From Datisca glomerata (Eukaryota; Streptophyta; Magnoliopsida; Cucurbitales; Datiscaceae), in the NCBI GenBank assembly GCA_003255025.1, contig QANY01011336.1, positions 1,271,311-1,335,310 of the forward strand: 64,000 bases of DNA, written 5' to 3'. Within the stretch, counting starts at the first letter, position 1, and every line of letters starts with the position of its first letter. The notes beneath the pieces are model-generated. The model worked only from the letters and a program-made list of their open reading frames with translations. It searched no databases and was not told the DNA's origin. Positions 47,801 through 60,279 of the stretch are shown piece after piece. The translations under genes and the position numbers were made by a program.

Positions 47801-50505
47801 AAGTCCGTTTCTTTTTAAATATTTTTGGTTAAATTGAGAGCGAACTGAGTCGAGGTCGAAGCCTGTGTCTATCCATGTCTATTTTATTTCAAATATCTTT
47901 GGCTAAATAGAACACGAACTGAGTTGAGGTCGAAGCATGTGTCTATCTAGGCCTGTTTCTTTTAAATATCTCAGTTAAATCGAACTCGAATTGAGTCAAG
48001 GTCGATGCATGTGTTTATCCATGTCTTTTTTTTCAAATATATCTAGTTAAATCGAACCCGAACTAAGTCGAGGTCAAAGCTTATGTCTAACCATGTCCGT
48101 TTCTTTTCAAATATCTCCGGTTAAATCAAACTCGAATTGAGTCGAGGTTGAACCTATGTCTATCCAGGTCTGTTTCTTTTTTAAATATCTCTAGTAAATC
48201 GAACCCAAATTGAGTCAAGGTCAAAATCTGTGTCTATCCAGACCAGTCTCCTTTTTAAATATCTCGGTTAAATCGAACCTGAGTCGAGGTCGAAACCTGT
48301 GTCTATCATGGTCTGTTTCTTTTCAAATATATCAAGTTAAATCGAACCCGAAGTGAGTTGAGGTCAAAGTCTATGTCTATCCAGGTCCGTTGCTTTTTAA
48401 ATATCTCCAGCTAAATCAAATCTGAATTAAGTCGAGGTCGAAAGTTGTGTCTATCCAAGTCCGTTTCTTTTCAAATACCTCTAGTTAAATCAAACACGAA
48501 CTGAGTCGAGGTCGAAGCATTTGTTTATCTAGGTCTATTTCTTTTCAAATATCTTTGGTTAAATTGAACTTGAATTGAGTCGAGGTCGAAACTTGTGTCT
48601 ATCTAGGTCCATTTTCTTTCAAATATCTCTACTTAAATCGAATTCGAACTGAGTCAAGCTTGTAGCCTGTGTTTATCCAGGGCTGATTTTTTTTTTCAAA
48701 TATCTTTAGTTAAATCGAACCGATACTGAGTTGAGGTCAAAGCCTATGTATATCCATGTCTGTTTCCTTTTCTAATATTTCGGTTAAATCAAACCCGAAC
48801 TGAGTCGAGGTCAAAGCTTATGTCTATCCATGTCCATTTCTTTTCAAATATCTCCAGTTAAATCAAACTCGAATTGAGTCGAGGTCGAACTTATGTCTAT
48901 CCAGGTCTGTTTCTTTTTTAAATATCTCTAGTAAATCGAACTCAAATTGAGTCAAGGTCAAAACCTGTGTCTATCCAGACCCGTCTCCTTTTCAAATATC
49001 TCGGTTAAATCGAACCCGAGTCGAGGTCGAAACATGTGTCTATCCTGGTCTGTTTCTTTTCAAATATATCAAGTTAAATCGAACTCAAATTGAGTTGAGG
49101 TCAAAGTCTATGTCTATCCAGGTCCGTTGCTTTTTAAATATCTCCAGTTAAATCAAACCTGAATTAAGTCGATGTCGAAAGTTGTGTCTATCCAAGTCCG
49201 TTTCTTTTCAAATACCTCCAGTTAAATCAAACCCGAACTGAGTCGAGGTCGAAACATTTGTTTATCTAGGTCTGTTTCTTTTCAAATGTCTTTGGTTAAA
49301 TCGAACCTGAATTGAGTCGAGGTTAAAACTTGTGTCTATCTAGGTCCATTTTCTTTCAAATATCTCTACTTAAATCGAACTCGAACTGAGTCAAGGTTGA
49401 AGCCTGTGTTTATCCAGGGCCAATTTTTTTCCAAATATCTTTAGTTAAATCAAATCCATACTGAGTTGAGGTCAAAGCCGATATATGTCCTTGTCTGTTT
49501 CCTTTTCTAATATCCCGGTTAAATCGAACCCGAACTGAGTCGAGGTCAAAGCTTATGTCTATCCATGTCCGTTTCTTTTCAAATATCTCCGGTTAAATCA
49601 AACTCGAATTGAGTCGAGGTCAAACCTGTGTCTATCCAAGTCTGTTTCTTTTTTAAATATCTCTAGTAAATCGAACCCAAATTGAGCCAAGGTCAAAACC
49701 TGTGTCTATCCAGACCAGTCTCCTTTTCAAATATCTCTATTAAATCGAACCAGAGTCGAGGTCGAAACCTGTGTCTATCCTGGTCTGTTTCTTTTCAAAT
49801 ATATCAAGTTAAATCGAACCCGAATTGAGTTGAGGTCAAAGTCTATGTCTATCCAGGTCCGTTGCTTTTTAAATATCTCCAGTTAAATCAAACCTGAATT
49901 AAGTCTAGGTCGAAAGTTGTGTCTATCCAAGTCCGTTTTTTTTCAAATACCTCCAGTTAAATCAAACCCGAACTGAGTCGAGGTCGAAGCATTTGTTTAT
50001 CTAGGTCTGTTTCTTTTCAAATATCTTTGGTTAAATTGAACCTGAATTGAGTCAAGGTCGAAACTTGTGTTTATCTAGGTCCATTTTCTTTCAAATATCT
50101 CTGTTTAAATCGAACTCGAACTGAGTCAAGCTCGAAGCCTGTGTTTATCCAGGGTCGATTTTTTTTCAAATATCTTTAGTTAAATCGAACCCATACTGAG
50201 TTGAGGTCAAAGCCTATGTATGTCCATGTCCGTTTCCTTTTCTAATATCTCGGTTAAATCGAACCCGAATTGAATCGTGGTCGAAGCCTGTGTCTATCCT
50301 AGTCCATTTTCTTTCAAATATCTTGGTCAAATCAATCTTGAATTGAGTCGAGGTCGAAGCATGTGTCTATCCAGGCCCGTTTTCTTCCAATACCTCTGGT
50401 TAAATCAAACCCGAATCGAGTCGAGGTCGAAGGCTGTGTCTATCCAGGTCCATTTCACATTTCTACCATTTCATAGAGCTCGAATCAGTCGAGGTTTCTA
50501 TTCCC
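44860..50505. repeat. ~74-bp tandem satellite array inside the element
   Basis: About 75 head-to-tail copies of a ~74-bp monomer with landmarks AAATATCTCTGGTTAAATCG, GAGTCGAGGTCGAAGCC and TGTCTATCCAGGTCCGTTTC. The first ~350 bp are a divergent subtype (TGTCGACGCC instead of TGTCTATCC). The period is not a multiple of three, so any open frame across it is incidental. Placement between gag and the 3' LTR matches the tandem-repeat-bearing 3' untranslated region known from Ogre elements. Confidence 0.92.
48040..50275. repeat. Three-copy higher-order repeat of ~736 bp
   Basis: Ten consecutive, individually distinguishable monomers recur in the same order three times. A marker variant, TTGCTTTTTAAATATCTCCA, appears near 48391, 49128 and 49863, i.e. 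737 and 735 bp apart. Other variants (a shortened CGAACCCGAGTCGAGG monomer, the AAATATATCAAGTTAAATCG monomer) keep their relative places. Confidence 0.88.
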
Positions 50506-50598
50506 CTTATCCATATGATCTTTTTTGATATCAATCAAAATACTTATCTACACCTTTGTACACATTCTATGTTAAGAATTGTGAACAAATAGGGCATC

Positions 50599-52514
50599 CG
50601 TAGATACCGTATTTTGTCTGGTCCAATACATTAAAAATATATATTTTATTTTTTGGTCAATATAGTAGTAAAAAACTATGTGTATGGTTTGAAAAATAGC
50701 TCATGGACTAAAACTGAGAAAGAAGAGTCCAATGGCTAAAAATAAAAAAAAGAGCATAAGGACTAAATGTAAAAACTAATTTGCCTATGACTAGAGACGA
50801 TGTCTTCACTTGAAGAAGGTCATTTTTAGAGAGAATGAGAGGATATCCTTTTAGAGAGAGTGTGTGCGTGAGAAATATGAGGGATTTTCCAAGATAGCCA
50901 GAAATGGAGTTAACATTTCTATTCATCTTCTCTCATTCTTTTTCTTAACCTAGTTTAAATTTCTTACATATTACTAACAATATATATTATTCATTATTCT
51001 ACACCCTCTCTCATCTATACTTACTTAGTGTATACACTTTGTTTCATTTCCATATGTAGGTGTTTGTTTCTCTTTCTTCATCTTTTAATCTTAATTTTGA
51101 GATTTTTTATGCATTGGTGATTTTCTTTCAAATTTGATAATGTGATATTTTTATCATCAATCCAATCAATGAGGATGATGATACAACCTTTGAAGGGTGC
51201 ATATTAACTCAATATGAATAAACCCTTTAATGGAATGAAAGTGTACATTTGTTGCAAAAATCTCCTATGATAATTTCTCATACATAAAAATACATAAAAT
51301 AGAAAGGTAAACATCTATATAAAAAGTATGCAAATATTTAAGTTTTAAACTTTTTTAATATTCTCACAAGTCTTTTCTTTTTTAGATCTTGTGTGAACTA
51401 AATAGTTCAAAATAAAAAAGGTATATTTATACCAAAAAAATATACTATGAGATTTCTAATATTAATTTGTTTATAATATTGTAGTTATATTATATTAAAA
51501 AAGAAAAAATAATTAATTTATAATATTATAATTACATTATATAAAAAAATAAGAAATTAAAAAAAGTAAGTTAGACGATGAAAATCAATCTCTTTAAAGA
51601 CGAAGGTTGATTTCACCCTCTGTAAAAGATAGAGGGTATCACCTTCTGTAAACGAGACATCGAGTGATTCACACTCAGTCCCCCTCCCCCATTTTTTCCT
51701 TTTTTTGTTGTTTTATTTAGTTTTTTAATTTTTCTTTTTAATACATTTTAATGTTTGTTCAATTCACATACTATTCTTTTTTTACTCTACATATTTTCTT
51801 CAAATTTATCATAAAGTTTTCATCATCTTTAACTTTTCTTTCTTTCTTTTTTTCTTTATTATTTTTTCTTCTTTATAGTTGTTATTTTTTTATTTCTATT
51901 TTATTTATGTATCATTCTCATGTTGTCATGTTCATAAAGTGATTCTTTCCTCATTTTCTTATCATTAGAGGTAATATTCATGTATGTGTAGATTACAATC
52001 TTAATAATTAGATTAAATTTTATTAATTTTATTATTTAGTCTTCACTAAAAATCCTAAGACGGACTTTGAGTTTCATTATACCAAATTTTTTGAATTACT
52101 GAGGTGTGGAGTTATTTTTAGAATACCAAAAATAATAAAAATAAAAATTAAATTATTTTTCAATGGTCTTTGTACCACCTATTAAATGTCATTTATTTTG
52201 TTTCATTTTATGATACAAGACATACCTAATGGGACATTTAAAATTGAATTTTTTTAACATTATTTTTAAAATATAATTTGGATAGCATTTGATTAAACTT
52301 GGTAACCTTTTTTATAATGGGTGTTGTGGTGCTAATACCTTTCCCCATAAACAAACGACCCCCGAATCAACTTTGAGATTTCGTTGACCAAAATTATTGT
52401 TTTAAAATTGGGTGACCAATCGCACCCTAAAATGATTGGTGGCGACTCCGAATTCATCTTTCAAAATAATCTTATTTTTCAATCATCACTCTATGTCGCA
52501 TGCACGTTACGACA
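50599..52514 (+). repeat. LTR-B, right LTR of the Tat/Ogre-like element
   Basis: Preceded by AAATAGGGCATC and starting CGTAGATACCGTATTTTG (probably once TGTAGATACC). It ends ATGCACGTTACGACA. Length 1,916 bp. It aligns with the first kilobase of LTR-A and with LTR-C. It contains no palindrome array. Confidence 0.72.
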
Positions 52515-52970
52515 AATACTATGCAATTTGTCCGGCCAAATGTGAAGACAATATGTATGGGATTCACTGCTCACAGAGTGTGAATAGTAATTGATTAGAT
52601 TCATAGTTGTCTTATAAAGAAAAAATTATGATACTAGAACTCATGCCTTATTGAGCATGTTATCTCATTTTTAAATTGGTTTATTCTGCAGCAGCAAATG
52701 CAAGCAACAAACAAAATGATTTTTAACGATGTAAGTATAGTCATTAGTAAAGTGGAAGTCAACGAAATGTCAGTGGACTAGGGCAGCCTCTCTCATTTTC
52801 CACCTACATATGTTCATTTCATCCTTGCCTCATTCCTAACTTCATGAGATGCAAGAAAATTATGGAGAATCTTCATTAGGTGCGTGTTACCCACACGCTC
52901 CCCGCATCTTCCTTTGAATCTAAATTATGTGTAGAATTTTTTAGGCCGACCTAATTTGACGGTAGGTGCA

Positions 52971-54147
52971 TGTTGGGTTATCCCTCCTATATTTAGCGAT
53001 AAGGAGAAGCCTCATCTTGATGACATTGAGTTAAATCCAGTTCCTACTTCTCCAAAGAATGGTAATGGTAGAGACAACGACGGTGATCGTGCTTTTAAAA
53101 GTGTTATTGATAAGTTAGCAGCACATGATGCTCAACTAGTTTTAGTGCCAGCAGCTGATGTGATTATCCAACTACAGAGATCTAGCAGAGAGCGATAATC
53201 CTCTACTAGATGTACTCGAGGTGATGATGTAATTTCTATTGATGGGGGAGATTCAAAGAATTACAAAATGACTGAGACAGATAATCATCAAAGAAAGTGG
53301 GTAAGAGCTATGCAGAAAAGGATGAAAGCTTTACATGAGAATTGCACTGATATTTGGTGAAGTTGTTGACGAAAATCTTATCTAAGAAGAAGTATGGGGA
53401 ATGTCGAGAGACATCAGGTAAATGGACTCCTCCATATAGTCGGGAGAGGGAGTTTGTTGGGTTATCCCTCCTATATTTGAAGGAAGTGGGCTTGGAGCTC
53501 AATTGAAGAACAAGTCCATAATGGGCTGAATTGCACTGCCACATAAAGTGGCGTACATGAATTCTTTTTAGGTTAGTGTGTGAAATTAAAGAATCATACA
53601 ATCTTTTGGTCAGCCCCATAAGTGTTTTTAGGCAATGGAATTTTTGACGCCCTGTATTAGCCGCCTCCATTATTCAAGGTGAAGAAAAATTGGTGAGCCA
53701 CCGGTATGTGATGGAAGAGAGACAACGACCGTGGTAATCTGATGGTGTATTTATAGGCATCTTCAATGGTTTGATATTCGGTCTATTATTTTTATAATTA
53801 ATTTTGAGAGCTCATACATGGTGAGATTATTCTATTTTATCCTTATTCACTGTTAACGATGAGAAATATTAATCTTTTGATTGGTGTAAGCTTCTAATTC
53901 TATCTAGAGAAGAAATTTAGTGTATCCCATTATTTGTTGTAATGGAAGTATTATTCGGAGTTTGTCAGTGATTTTTCATTTCACTCTGAAGGGTTTTCCA
54001 TGTTAAATTCGGTGTTCAAATTTTTCGCTTTCTCTATTAAAATTGGTTATCATCTCTACTTAGTAATTTACTCTGCTATTGAGAATTGGTTATTGGCTAT
54101 GTACATTGAACTACGGTGAATAGGGATTCTGAGTAAAAATCCCAACA
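52971..54147 (+). mobile_element. Internally deleted Ty1/copia element
   Basis: A 24-bp stub of the LTR start (TGTTGGGTTATCCCTCCTAT...) at 52971-52994 is followed by internal sequence. This holds an RT-entry block (KMTETDNHQRKWVRAMQKRM) near 53260-53320, then a purine tract, GGGAGAGGGAGTT. A full LTR, TGTTGGG...CCCAACA, 693 bp, occupies 53455-54147. Most of the 5' LTR, gag, integrase and RT are deleted. Flanks are GTGCA and GTGTG, at best a partial target duplication. Confidence 0.7.
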
Positions 54148-55066
54148 GTGTGAAAATGACCACAAGGAACGGAGAGGTAATAATTGGCGGTAAAAGCAAT
54201 GTGGATGATTTAGGAGAAAAATAACATAAAAATTGACCTCTTTGATGGCTGAATTAGCTAGTGTAGTGAGGAGTATTAAAAAAATAGTACTAGGGTAGGG
54301 TCAGGATATCGGGTTACAGTTTTAATATGGTAAAAATATATAAAAATAAAAGGCACAAGAGATAAAGTGTGAACTATTATATCTATCCTCATCTCATACT
54401 TGTGTATATTTATCTACAAGCATCATGTACATGTCCGTCACTCATTTATTCACAAAAATCTCAATTTAGACTTTGGGATACACGAGTCATTTTTACATCC
54501 CTTACAACCGGAGGGTTTCTAGTAGAAAAACAAAAGTTAGAGCCATTACCATTATTAAGTTTTAAAGGTAATGTGTTGACTGGTATTTAACCAAAATATC
54601 AGGGGCATGAGTGTAATTCACCATTTACTAAATTGTAATGGGCTTTAAAGAGAAACAGGAGAATAATAATAAATTACGGAAAACTGTTACATTATTTCAC
54701 TTAGGTTTTTACTTTTCCAAAAACAAAAGTGTTAAAATGGGGTTCTAGGGACCTCGACTTGCACATAGAATTTGATTCCACACATGTAATGCTTGTATTT
54801 GTCCACTCATTAATTCATAACGCTAAATTAAACAGAACCGACCGTCGTAGAGTAGTTCGACACAAAATTGTTAATATGAGGGAAAATTTGTCAAATTCTA
54901 TGAGTATTTAAAAACGGGTTAGTATACGGTTTCTCTGGTACCGCACAAAAATTGTATTTTTGGTACATAAAATTAGTATGTAGAAATTTTAGATACCAAT
55001 ATATAAAAATATAATCGTTGTATGATACATAAGTTGTACTATAGAATTATTAATCTAATGACTACA
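54148..55066. other. AT-rich spacer
   Basis: No gene or repeat could be supported here. Confidence 0.5.
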
Positions 55067-55200
55067 TAAGGTGTTCATGGTTTGGTTCAATCAGTTTTTT
55101 TATGAAAAATCGAACCGAAACTTCAGTTTAGTAATATAGTCAAAACCGAACCGAAATGTTCATCGAAAAGTAACCAAACAAACTGAAAGTTTCAATTCAT
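55067..55200. mobile_element. Partial second copy of the GGTTCGG-type element
   Basis: TAAGGTGTTCATGGTTTGGT opens it and AACCGAACCGAAATGTTCAT occurs near 55145. This resembles the element at 32897-33237 in shortened form. Confidence 0.4.
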
Positions 55201-55377
55201 TGCCTCGATATCAATTTTAGGGTATATTTACTTGCTGAATTCAGATTTGAATTTATAATCGAAATTCAATATTTACTTAAAAAAAGATAAAAAATTGTTT
55301 GAAATCCACCGCATTATTAGATTTGAAATCTACATTTTATGGATTTCTAATGAAACTAAAAAGAGGGACTATAAATT

Positions 55378-56292
55378 CAAGGGAGAACTGCAATAATGAC
55401 CCATTTCCTGCTCAAACTACAAAAATGTCTTGATTTTTTACAAAGCGACCGAAATATGGTAAACAATATATTTATTATTGTGTAATTTTAGTAAATAAAA
55501 TATTTATTACGGTCATATTTCGGTGATTTTTGCAAATAAAAAATTTTTGGCCATTTTTGTAACTCCTCTCTGAAACCTGTCTTTTCCTGCTATTTCCCCT
55601 AAATTCAAATATTTGTTGTATTTAATGTGCAAAGTAAAAAATACCCACATTTAGTGTCATCCAAACCAATTTATTAATTAAAAGATATTATAATAAATTT
55701 ATCTAATCTAACGGAATTCAAATCATGAAATCCAGCATAATTCAAATTTACAGCAAATATAATATTACAAATAAAAATTTAAATATTCAATTCAAATACT
55801 TAATCTAAATTCTCAATCTAAAAATTAGTAAACATGTCTTAGTTAGTTGGTAATATTTGTAATCCTATTTCACATAAAAGAATAAAATCCAAAAACACAC
55901 ATTATGTATTGGCTTTTAAAAAAATTAGCACAATAGTCAATTTCATTTCGATGTTCATTTCTGTTTTTTGAAAAAAGGAAATATTTCGGATATCTTGGTG
56001 TTTCGGTGCGCCGTTTAAAAAAAGCATTTCGATTATCTAAAATAATGTTATAAATTTTAGGAAAAATAGCAGGAAAAGACAGGATTCGGGGGTGGAGGTG
56101 CAAAAATGGCCGAAATATTTTTTATTTGTAAAAATGGCCGAATATGACTGCGGTAAATAATCTACCTACAAAAATTACACACATAGTAAATATATTATTT
56201 ACCATATTTCGGCCATTTTTGTAATAAAAATTTTTTCTAGACATTTTTGCAACTTGAGCTAGAAAAGGGGTCATTTTTGCAGTTCTCCTTAA
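55378..56292. repeat. Inverted pair of ~230-bp repeats with MITE-like spacer
   Basis: The left arm (55378-55610) starts GGGAGAACTGCAATAATGAC and ends TTTTCCTGCTATTTCCCC. The right arm (56058-56292) is its reverse complement, starting GGAAAAATAGCAGGAAAAGA and ending ATTTTTGCAGTTCTCC. The AT-rich spacer and left flank (55210-55380 and 55600-55850) have their own imperfect inverted ends (TATTTACTTGCTGAATTC against the complement of TTAGTAAACATGTC), suggesting nested MITEs. Confidence 0.65.
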
Positions 56293-56299
56293 AATTTAT

Positions 56300-57300
56300 T
56301 ATTTATAATATAACTAAGAAAAAAATTGAATCAATAAATTATATCATGCAAATAATACGTAATTACCATTAAAATTCAACGAAACATCATATTAATGACA
56401 TTAAAATTCAACAAAACATCATATTAAATAGCATTATTATCATAGAACGCACAAATGTTAAACATTACAATTAATTCGCTTGAGTTTCATCATCATCGTC
56501 CTCATTAAACTTTATAATTTAAGAGTATCTCCACCAAACTGATTCCACCGTACCTATGTAAAACAAATATGTTGAGAATAAATTCAATTAAAATAACATA
56601 AATTCAAAGGAGTATTTCGGCCTAAACAGATAGAAGTTCGGTCGAAACAGACCGAAATTATGGGTGAAAAATTACAACCCTTTAAAATGTTTCAACCATT
56701 TCGGCCTAAACGAAACAAAATTGATAGCTAAGAAAATTAGTTCAATTTTACCATCAATTTACTATCTATACTAACATGAAATCTTGATGATAGTTTCATT
56801 CTCATTTATGGGGAGCTCACTTTAAAATTGTCATCCTGAATGGTGGAGAGAGCTTATGAATAGGGGGCAGGTGCCCTCAACCTGCCTCTACCCTTTTAAC
56901 CACCTTTCCCCTCCACTAAGGTCTCGAGATCCCCTCACCCTTATGCCTATTCTATCCCGAAACTGCAGGAGCCATTTTCATTACTTATTATTTTTCTTGC
57001 TTACTTCTTAAAGCTTGATACTAATTACTTACCATTAATTTGATTGATTGTGATTCATCATTATACCTATTAAATTTTCTAATTTTAGAGGAACTAATAT
57101 GTCTATATTCATCTTTATTTGTTGTCCTCTCTAGTAGGGACATGTATTTTTCTCTCTCTATGGTTTCTTCCTTAGGGATTTTCCCTTTCCTCTTTAACCT
57201 ATTTCTCCCACAGATCTATTCCTTTTTTGCTTCTCCTTTTGTCTTGTTTTCGATATCAATTCAGTCTTTTCTTCTTGCTTTCTCTCTAACCTTTCTTACA
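56300..57300. other. Spacer and 5' flank of the LINE
   Basis: No supported gene. A C-rich stretch at 56870-56960 (TGCCTCTACCCTTTTAACC) may be part of the LINE 5' UTR. Confidence 0.4.
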
Positions 57301-57304
57301 GTGA

Positions 57305-58740
57305 TGTTTCATGGAGAATCAAGATAATAGGGTTCAAGGGGAAACCCCAAGGACGATGAGATTTCAGTGATTCTTCAAAAGTTTTCACTCACCGAGGATG
57401 AAGCTTGTGAAATGGATGTTGGAGAGAATTTCAATTCCATTACGATTGAGGGCCGATTGAGTTTACTAGAAAAACTTCTAACGAATAAAAAATTCAATAG
57501 GGTCAGGCTGAAAGATTGCTTGATGAAGGCGTGGGGGATGGATAAGGAATTCAGGTTTGTTAAGGTAGACTTTGTCTTTTCCAAATATTTCAGAATGAAA
57601 GTTCACTTGCTTTTGTGATGGGAAATGGCTTGTAGTTGTTCGAATACAAGCTTTTTATTACACAAAATTGGAGCCCGAGTTTAAACACTAAGAAATTGAT
57701 GTTTCAATTCTATGTCTTTTAGGTGCAAGTTCATGAGTTACGATTAGAGTGTCAGAACAAGAATGTTGGTTCGTTGATTGGTAAACGTTTCTAACAGGTT
57801 TTCGATACCGAAGAAGGGTTTAGTAGAGATGGTGGTGCAGACGAAATTCATCAGAATTTGAGTTCTTCTTGATATTTCAAAACTTCTTCTAAGAGGACTG
57901 ATAATAATAACGGTGGAAACATAGACTGGGCTAAATTCTGGTACGAACACTTACTGAAATTCTACTCTATTGTGGAAGGATAGGACATGGATAAGGTCAC
58001 ATGTAGAATGGAGCCGTGATATGAGAGATGGGAAATCCCATGAAGTGGTGGCATATGATGAAATCTATGCTCTTGGAATGAAAAACTAAAGGAATATGGC
58101 TTTCTTTGATGATGGTTCTTCAGATAGTCCTCCGTCAAGAAGTTGGACAAGAGAACGGTTGGTGTACTCGAGAAAAACCAGCGGCGGTGCAGCTTGCTTT
58201 GGGGGAGAACGCGGGGGTGGATTTGAAAATCAAGGGAAAAATATCTCCCCCAGATTTTTGGAGCAATCAAAGGAAAAAATAAAGAAGGATATATGGTAAG
58301 AAAGGATCTGGATCCCCTCCTCCCCAACAGGAGGTTATGTTTATGTAATCTGGACCGTTGGTTTTAAAAACGGGTGATCTAGATCTCCCCTTTTGTCTTT
58401 TTACTTGTTCTGATACCTTCTCCATTTTTCTTTTCTTTTTTTGTCTCCCGTTCTCAAATCTCAGTCGCCCATTCTCAGAACGGAAAACCTGGATACAACA
58501 TAATCTTTTCATGTTCTCAGAATAAGAGATGATCTATATCCAACAAGAAAACATGGATTTAATTCCAGTTACTCCTAATGTAGAAAATCGTAAGGTGAGG
58601 GAGGCAATCAAAGAGGGAGTGGGTAATTTGAAGGGTGAGGTAGTCATGGAGAATATTGAGTGGGCAATTATGGAAAATAATGATGAGGGGGTTTATTGGA
58701 TAACAATCTTGAACCTCAAGGAATGCTAGTGGTAGAGGTC
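57305..58740 (+). pseudogene. LINE ORF1 remnant (DUF4283-type)
   Basis: The frame at 57367-57618 reads SLLEKLLTNKKFNRVRLKDC and FRFVKVDFVFSKYF, the N-terminal domain seen in plant LINE ORF1/gag proteins. Shifted frames to about 58060 give the LLDISKLLLRG-like block. A region at 58290-58520 (GGATCTGGATCCCCTCC onwards) does not fit and may be a small insertion. The frame at 58529-58729 then continues an acidic linker. Stops and frameshifts are frequent. Confidence 0.65.
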
Positions 58741-58969
58741 CAAGGAAACCCGTTGAATGGGTTCGTGGGATCTTGGTTGTAACATATTGGTTAGATTGAC
58801 TATTTTTTCTCTTGGGCCAGTTATTAAGAATCTTTTAGGTGTGTCTGCAAGCAAAGCTCGTTAAGTTTAGAGCCCAAGCTATCTATATCTGTATTGGACC
58901 GTAACAAATAGAAAGTGGAGATCTCAGTGAATAATGTGAAGGAAGCCGGCCTGAAATAACCTCACCCCG

Positions 58970-59740
58970 ATCAATGAAAATTATAAGTTGGACCTGTCAG
59001 GGTGTAGGGAGACCTCTGATGGTTCGATCCTTAAAGAAGCTTTGTATAGGCTTCACTCTTTAAAGGTGGTGGTTCATTTCAAGACTAAAACTAAAACGTC
59101 CCGGCTGGAACAAATTAGGTGTATGTTGGGGATGCATTTTTGTCTCACTGTTGATCCGGTAGGCTTGAGTGATGGGCATCACACTTTTGTGGAATAACTC
59201 TAATGCAATATTGATAATAAAGTATGGGGAATTTTTTTGTAGAAGCCGTGGTAACGATTTAGAAGAGAGGCATGTTTGGATATTTTTTGGAGTCTATACA
59301 AGTACGAACGATATGATCCTAGGTGAGCAATGAGATATTTTGAAATATATGATCAATATGGAGAATCAAGATTGTCTTGTCATGGGAGGTTTTAATGCTA
59401 TCACTTGTGGTTCAGAGAAATGGGGCAATGATAGTAGAAATTGAAAGGCAGTGAATGATTTTAATCTTTTTATTGGTGAAGCAAATCTTTTCGATATGTG
59501 GTTCATTGGGTTAGCATATACATGGACTGGTAAAAGAGATGGAAATGGACAAATCAAAGAATATTTAGACTGATGTTTGGTTAATGAAAAATGACTGAAT
59601 TGGTACGCAATGATAAAACCAATCCATATCCCTCTGGTGGGATCTGATCATGTGGTGTTATTCATTAATATGGATCAGAAAATTTCAAGCTGGAAACCAA
59701 TTTTCAGGTATGACCTTCGTTGAGCTATATTTAAAGAGTA
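58970..59740 (+). pseudogene. LINE AP-endonuclease domain remnant
   Basis: A broken plus-strand frame starts MKIISWTCQGVGRP-like near 58974. It includes LVMGGFNAITCGSEKWG near 59380 (GDFN of the family read as GGFN), AYTWTGKRDG near 59515 and LVGSDHVVLF near 59636. These are the ordered motifs of the endonuclease of L1-type elements. It is non-functional because of stops. Confidence 0.72.
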
Positions 59741-60279
59741 CAAGGAGGCGGTTAAAATGAGCTGGGCCGCGAGTAATAGATTGGAGCATGGGTCCCTTAT
59801 GGGGAAAATTAGAGCAGCTAAAGAAGGAGTACTACAATGGAGAAAGAAAGAGACCATGGCAAATTCTAAAACCCAAATTCTGAAGTTGGAAAGCAATCTA
59901 AGGCAATTTGATGGCAAAGATAAGGTGAAGTAGCTCCAATTAAATTAGTAGAGGAGGAACTTTAGAGCACCTTTCGTGATGAGGAGCAATATTGGAAGCA
60001 TAGATCTCAGATTGATCACTTAAAAGTTGGGGATCGTAATACCCATTTTTTCCATGCAAAGGTCAAGCTTAGTGTAGGATAAATCATATTTATGGGCTGG
60101 AGGATGGTAACGGTGGTGGGTATAGACATGAGGAAATTATGAATGTAGCAATCAGATATTTCACAGATCTGTTCACCACTTCGGGGACTAGGGATCTATC
60201 GAAAGTCGTGTGTGCCATTTCAACTCAACTTGAGGATTCCGATAAAAGGTGGCTGGAAAGGACCTCGACTGTAAATAAT

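Larger units (their letters stand above)
35500..52514 (+). mobile_element. Tat/Ogre-like Ty3/gypsy complex, gag-only, with internal satellite
   Basis: Homologous LTR sequences lie at 35500-38863 and 50599-52514, with a partial third copy at 39056-40224. Primer-binding sites of the arginine-tRNA type used by Ogre/Tat elements (CGACTCCGTTGGGGAC, CGACTCCGCTGG) follow the first and third LTR ends. The internal part has a gag remnant but no recognisable protease, RT, RNase H or integrase. Then comes a 5.6-kb tandem array before the polypurine-like AAATAGGGCATCC and the 3' LTR. No matching 5-bp target duplication is seen (GATAG left, AATAC right), so the locus may have been rearranged after insertion. 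Confidence 0.75.

Noticed and set aside
50277..50528. 83-codon frame at the satellite edge
   Set aside because: Incidental reading of three satellite monomers.
58096..58299. Small plus-strand frame with Gly/Arg content
   Set aside because: Probably part of the broken LINE ORF1 linker. No independent evidence for a gene.
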